Positions 59,706 through 64,000 of a DNA stretch of 64,000 nucleotides are shown in pieces; positions within the stretch are counted from its first letter, which is position 1, and the number at the start of each line of letters is the position of its first letter. The position numbers were made by a program, and so were the translations under genes. The notes under the pieces are model-generated. The model did not search any database. It was not told the DNA's origin and worked only from the letters and a program-made list of their open reading frames with translations. The stretch spans positions 11,213,501 through 11,277,500 of the forward strand of contig NC_083505.1 of the NCBI RefSeq assembly GCF_032362555.1, given 5' to 3'. Source of the DNA: Amyelois transitella. Its lineage: Eukaryota; Arthropoda; Insecta; Lepidoptera; Pyralidae.

Positions 59706-59879
59706 AGAGGTAATACAATTACTTTCGCATTTATGTTATTAGAAAATTTGGGATCGTATTACTTTAATTCATAATTATAATTTTGATCACTTTGAAAGTG
59801 TCCTTTGTTGGTGGTACATTTTTAACCTCTCTCAGTATCGACTTAGCATTACATAAATCCACTGAAGAGCCAAACAGAA

Positions 59880-60151
59880 ATACATACATATGGTCATGTC
59901 TATATCCCTTGCGGGGTAGACAGAGCCAACAGTTTTGAAAATACTTTTGGAGCAAAGATTGAAAGGCCACGTTCAGCTATTTGGCTTAATCATAGAATTG
60001 AGATTCAAATAGAGACATGTTGCTAACCCATCGTCTAAAAAAGAATCCCAAGCTTGTAAGCCTATCCCTTAATCGCCTTTTACAACATCCATGGGAAAGA
60101 GATGGAGAGGTCCTATTCTTTTTTTATTGGTGCCGGGAATCACACGGCACT
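59880..60151 (-). mobile_element. SINE-A, full length with small insertion
   Basis: Right end GTGCCGTGTGATTCCCGGCA (reversed), GGATGTTGTAAAAGGCGATT, and left tail GGGATATAGACATGACCAT. An extra piece of about 24 nt (TACTTTTGGAGCAAAGATTG) sits in the body. Confidence 0.85.
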
Positions 60152-60598
60152 AAACAGAAAGCTTAAATTAATTTAAAATTTCACCGGTGCAAATTCCACA
60201 ACGTCACAGCCTTTAATCTAAATTTTCAAAGTCAAATATTGAATATAACCCAATGAAATCCCAAAAGTCCTTGCATATCGTATCCTCAGTATATTTTATC
60301 GCCTTATTATGAGGTCTTGTATAAATGAAATGATATATCATCTCGTGTTCTAACAAAAAAGCTAATAAAAGAGTATTTTGATATTCTGGAGCGTAGGTCC
60401 TTTGGGAAAGTAGAAAATATATGATCGGAACGTTTTCGCACCTATAAATCTGAACATTTTCATATCAACTAGTATTTGATATTATGTCGAAGGGAAAATG
60501 TATGTAAATTTTGGCACAAGATTGTTATGAAGTACGACGGTAAAGTAGTCATGAAACAATTTGGCTATCACAAAAATAACGTGGTCTTTCAGTGTGTG

Positions 60599-60663
60599 AT
60601 CACTACTTTATCCCGATCGAGGTAGAATGGATCTCTCTACCCCTATCGGGATAAAGTAGTGAT
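60599..60663. ncRNA. 65-nt hairpin, candidate small-RNA precursor
   Basis: Arms 60599-60617 and 60645-60663 are exact reverse complements (19 of 19: ATCACTACTTTATCCCGAT). After a 3x3 internal loop a second 6-bp helix (GGTAGA/TCTACC) closes a 9-nt loop. Size and shape resemble a pre-miRNA on either strand. A short palindromic transposon remnant is an alternative. No other copy seen in this window. Confidence 0.45.
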
Positions 60664-60929
60664 ACTTGTATGTATCGCTAAAAAAGTAAATAGAAATGCT
60701 TTAAATATTTGTTTAACGTATAACATTACGTAGTATTTGTGTAAAGTATAAGTGGGCCCAACAGTTAAATCTTAAGAATTCCTAATTAATTAACTTTTGA
60801 TGCCCAAAATATTTCAGCAACTTGTAAATAAATTCAATACATCTACTTTTCTGAACTTTCTGGTAAAGACAAATTTGTCATATGTTGCCATTTCAAGGAC
60901 GCACATATTTTTCATTAATTCAACGAATG

Positions 60930-61136
60930 CGATAAACGCAGTGAGTTTGTTTGTTTATTCTCTCTTCACAGTAAAACTACTGAACTGACCTCATGAAATT
61001 TTTCATTCACCTTTTTTTTTAAATGATATAATATATGTACAACAAAGTGTATTCTATTATATTCTACCTTTAGTGCAGTACAGGAAAGAACACAGATTAC
61101 TTTACACATGGGCCGGAGCCGCGGGTGAAATCTAGT
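60930..61136 (+). mobile_element. Helitron-like element, decayed
   Basis: GTGAGTTTGTTTGTTTATTC near the start and GGCCGGAGCCGCGGGTGAAA, then TCTAG, at the end (about 61131-61135). Confidence 0.5.
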
Positions 61137-61428
61137 TAATCACATGAAAATGCACCTCTTTTATTCTAGAACTTCAATTATTGCACGTACACGTAAGTAA
61201 TTATTTGCATGGAAAATTTAACGTTCCATTACACGTTCTTAGTCATATCAAGGGTCTTATCTTGCGTCCATCGCAGGGTCCTGTCTGTTCGTGCAAATTC
61301 TCAATTAGCTATTTCTGGAATGTCCGCCATTTTGGCTGCCTTTGTCAAACTTGTAAATTGAATGGATATCAATCTTTTGATTATATTTTGTGGGAAGATA
61401 TGGGTACCGTAATGTTAAATGTCTATGT

Positions 61429-61626
61429 ACGGCCTCTGTGGCGCAGGGGTAGTACGCTTGTCTGTGACACCGGAGGTCCCGGGTTCCAATCCCGGCCAGG
61501 TCATGATGAAAAAAGAACTTTTTCTGATTGGCCTGGGTATTGGATGTTTATCTATATAAGTATTTATCATAAAATATAGTATCGTTGAGTTAGTATCTCG
61601 TTACACAAGTCTCGAACTTACTTTGG
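61429..61626 (+). mobile_element. SINE-B, 3'-truncated
   Basis: GGCCTCTGTGGCGCAGGGGT, B box GGTTCCAATCC (one mismatch), CTGATTGGCCTGGGTATTGG and ACACAAGTCTCGAACTTAC. Confidence 0.8.
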
Positions 61627-63119
61627 TATACATTTTCGAAATCACATATATTGGATCCTTTTCCTCTGATTCTGATTCACGTACTCATTTTACGAATGGT
61701 TAACCCAATTTAATCCCTGTATAATGCTCATCATAGACTATATAGCAAGGAAGGGAAACAATATCATTGAATGTCCCCAGCTACTAAATAATAGCACGTT
61801 CATTGTATTAGTTGCTTTGAAAATTGCATAAATAGGAAATGGTTAACCTAGTTGTGTACTTCAGCATATAATTGATAAAAGAACCTACTACTAGCTTGAT
61901 TCAGAGACTAGTTAATTCTATACTAACTGAAACTTAGGTAAATAATTTTGATACTTACCTGCATATTTTTAGTGAAATTGTTAGTCATGAGGTGAAATTT
62001 AAAACAAAAAGAAATAACAAATGTCTTATTGTAACTTTTGTTGTTAACTATACTTTTATTCCAAAACGTATCCCAACTAATAATATAAATGCGAAAGCCT
62101 CAACCCAAAGAATAGTTTTCTACGGTGCTCAACTGATAACGCTTCTCAATGCGAAGTTTAAGTTCTATAGTCAAAACGCTAATTAACAATTCCAGTAAGT
62201 TACAATCAAACAGAGCACAGACCCATAGGGGCCGGTAGCGGTCGTTTTTGTTCTGTGCGTAAAATAAACATTACCCACCCGCTTCAACAAAGTTTCGGTT
62301 ACACAATGTATGAGTTTAAAAGGTAAACTATTCAAATGTGTTTTCAAATGCTAATAGCTGACTTTATACCTCCGTTTAACTGCTTCGGTAAGTTTTGACT
62401 ATAAAAATGCTGAAACGAAGTTATTACAAAATCGAACGTTACTGTTGAGCTCTCCATCGTAATATTTTTACGGCTACTTTGTGACTCTTTACATGAATAA
62501 AATACAAAATTGTAATACAGGTTAAAGGCAACAATAAGCTCGTTAAAAAAACAGTTTTTTTTTTGTCGATAGCACTTTTAAATTGGGTTAATAAGCACCA
62601 AATAACAAAATTTTGTAATTTTTCTGGGAAAAGAAAAAAAATCTCACACATTTGACATGGGTGAAGCCTAAAAGAAAAGGAACCTTAAGTTCCCTTTAGA
62701 AACATCTAGGCATAATTATATATAAACATTATGGCATATTTAAATATACGTTTACACGAGAAATGTAATTCCACGGGAGAAATAAAGGCGCCATTTTACA
62801 TTTAGTTGGCAACACTCCAACAAGAAGTAGGTATCCGTTCCTTGGATATAAGGATCCGCATTTTTGCTCTGTCCGTAGTTATACGAAGCATTTTATTTTT
62901 AATATTAAAATTAGTATTTTATTTTTTTCTTCGTTACAAAAGCAACTTTTGTTTGTACAAGAAAACTATTATGTGTCATGTCTTTTTATAGTGAAATTCG
63001 AAGCCTTTATGTACATAATGTCTAAACAGCATTCGTAACTGCTTTGATTATCACACATTGGTAAATTATAAGCATGAAATTCACTTTCAAATAAAAATAT
63101 AAAACTGGTTAACATTACT
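61627..63119. other. intergenic, nothing recognised
   Basis: Short frames only, without family resemblance. GGGGCCGGTAGCGGTCGTTT at 62228 is a small GC-rich island. No repeat family from elsewhere in the window is obvious. Confidence 0.35.
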
Positions 63120-63123
63120 ATTA

Positions 63124-63208
63124 CTATGTCACTATTTGAATCTCAATTCGTGTGCGTGAACGTGGCCCTTAGCTCTGTCTATCCCGTAAGGGATATAGAC
63201 GTGATATA
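63124..63208 (+). mobile_element. SINE-A 3' part with internal deletion
   Basis: TATGTCACTATTTGAATCTC, GCGTGAACGTGGCCCTTAGC and GGGATATAGACGTGATATAT. Confidence 0.65.
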
Positions 63209-63359
63209 TATCAATATTAAATGGCTATTCTTATAAACTATGCGGTATTTCCACAATGTATTGGACACAGCATTTCTGTAGGAATATCAGTGTTGAATAA
63301 AACATACAGAAATTTTTGGCAGTGCTTATGCATTTCTAGGTTTAGATTATAACTAGAGT

Positions 63360-63740
63360 CCTCTTTAGACCAAATCGCTGAACTGGCCTGATCAAAAAAG
63401 CTACTGAGTCTACACTCAGTAGCTTTTTTGATCAGGCCAGTCCATGGTCTTGATAATCCAGAGGTTCTGAGATCCATGATACTGAGAGAACAATCCTCGG
63501 GAAAGAATACGACCCGCCGAACACCTCTCTGTGTACCTCGTCTGCGTACCACTCTGACAAGAGAGTTGGACTAAGAAGGAGAATACTCTTCCTCCTGGCT
63601 CTTTAGTCCCGGTTGCATCCTCACCACTCTGGAGAGGAGCTCGGGGTATGCCTTTGACCATGTATCCTGGATTTGAGTGACTCAGTCAGGTTTTTACACG
63701 AAGTGACTCCCATCTGACCTCCGCAACCTTTGCCGGAGAA
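63360..63740 (-). mobile_element. element E with SINE-C segment, longest copy
   Basis: Continuous from the GCCTGATCAAAAAAGCTACT end through GAACACCTCTCTGTGTACCT, CACTCTGACAAGAGAGTTGG and CTTTAGTCCCGGTTGCATCC to CTGACCTCCGCAACCTTTG. This shows that the scattered SINE-C fragments are one end of a larger family. It contains the inverted repeat at 63382-63441. Confidence 0.65.
63382..63441. repeat. perfect 28-bp inverted repeat, 4-nt spacer
   Basis: Left arm 63382-63409, right arm 63414-63441, exact reverse complements around CTAC. The arm contains GGCCTGATCAAAAAAGCTAC. The 48.4-kb copy of the element has only the left arm, so the right arm is an inverted duplication. Confidence 0.9.
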
Positions 63741-63744
63741 CATA

Positions 63745-63829
63745 ACCCAACAGTCTTGATAATACTAGAAGGTCACGCTCTGCTGTATTGCTCAATGATG
63801 GAATTGAGATTCAAATAGAGGCAGGTTCG
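63745..63829 (-). mobile_element. SINE-A 3' half fragment
   Basis: CCCAACAGTCTTGATAATAC, GATGGAATTGAGATTCAAAT and AGAGGCAGGTT. It stands head to head with the next copy. Confidence 0.65.
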
Positions 63830-63848
63830 TTTTTACCATCTGCATGGT

Positions 63849-63965
63849 ACACATGCCGTGCCGTGTGGTTCCCGGCACCATTACAAAAGAATAGGACCAC
63901 TCCATCTCTTTCCCACGGATGTCGTAAGAGCCGACTAAGGGATAGACTTGGGATTCCTCTTTAAT
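63849..63965 (+). mobile_element. SINE-A 5' half
   Basis: GCCGTGTGGTTCCCGGCACC, CACTCCATCTCTTTCCCACG and ATGTCGTAAGAGCCGACTAA, then truncated after GGGATTCCTCTTTAATG. Confidence 0.8.
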
Positions 63966-64000
63966 GTAAATCCCTGCCAATCTAAGGTCTGCCGCGCCGA

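Overview
This window looks like nuclear genomic DNA of a moth or butterfly (Lepidoptera). It is AT-rich with long introns, and it is littered with interspersed repeats of lepidopteran character: a SINE ending in a GTATG-type tail, a tRNA-like SINE, RTE-type LINE tails, and Helitron-like elements ending in CTAG. The species cannot be fixed from the sequence alone. There is no rRNA, functional tRNA, CRISPR array or bacterial operon.

The left 28.6 kb holds a head-to-tail tandem cluster of four plus-strand genes for secreted alpha-glucosidases (maltase type, GH13_17): gene 1 (3' part only, 581-7935), gene 2 (10140-14762), gene 3 (17115-20675) and gene 4 (24970-28576). I assembled every exon from canonical splice junctions, and all reading frames close. 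Genes 2-4 give complete proteins of 580, 576 and 576 residues with a signal peptide, Ca-binding loop and intact Asp/Glu/Asp catalytic triad. They would act in the gut lumen or a secreted fluid, releasing glucose from maltose, sucrose or similar sugars. Gene 1 is intact as a reading frame but has lost the nucleophile (Asp to Thr) and changed the acid/base (Glu to Asp), so it is probably a pseudoenzyme. Genes 3 and 4 are the closest pair. They share one intron loss and, about 0.8-1.0 kb upstream, a matching promoter block followed by a splice donor. This suggests a short noncoding first exon joined to a 7-nt leader just before each ATG.

From 28.6 to 64 kb there is no recognised gene. This part is a mosaic of SINE-A, SINE-B, RTE tails, Helitron-like pieces and a third interspersed family. 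Standing out are two minus-strand candidate first exons (40947-41154 and 47745-48006) that end in the same phase at a similar protein motif, an orphan signal-peptide-like start behind a TATA box (38243), and two strong small-RNA-like hairpins (one at 60.6 kb here, one at 8.7 kb inside the cluster). The exons they would join were not found, so these are candidates only.
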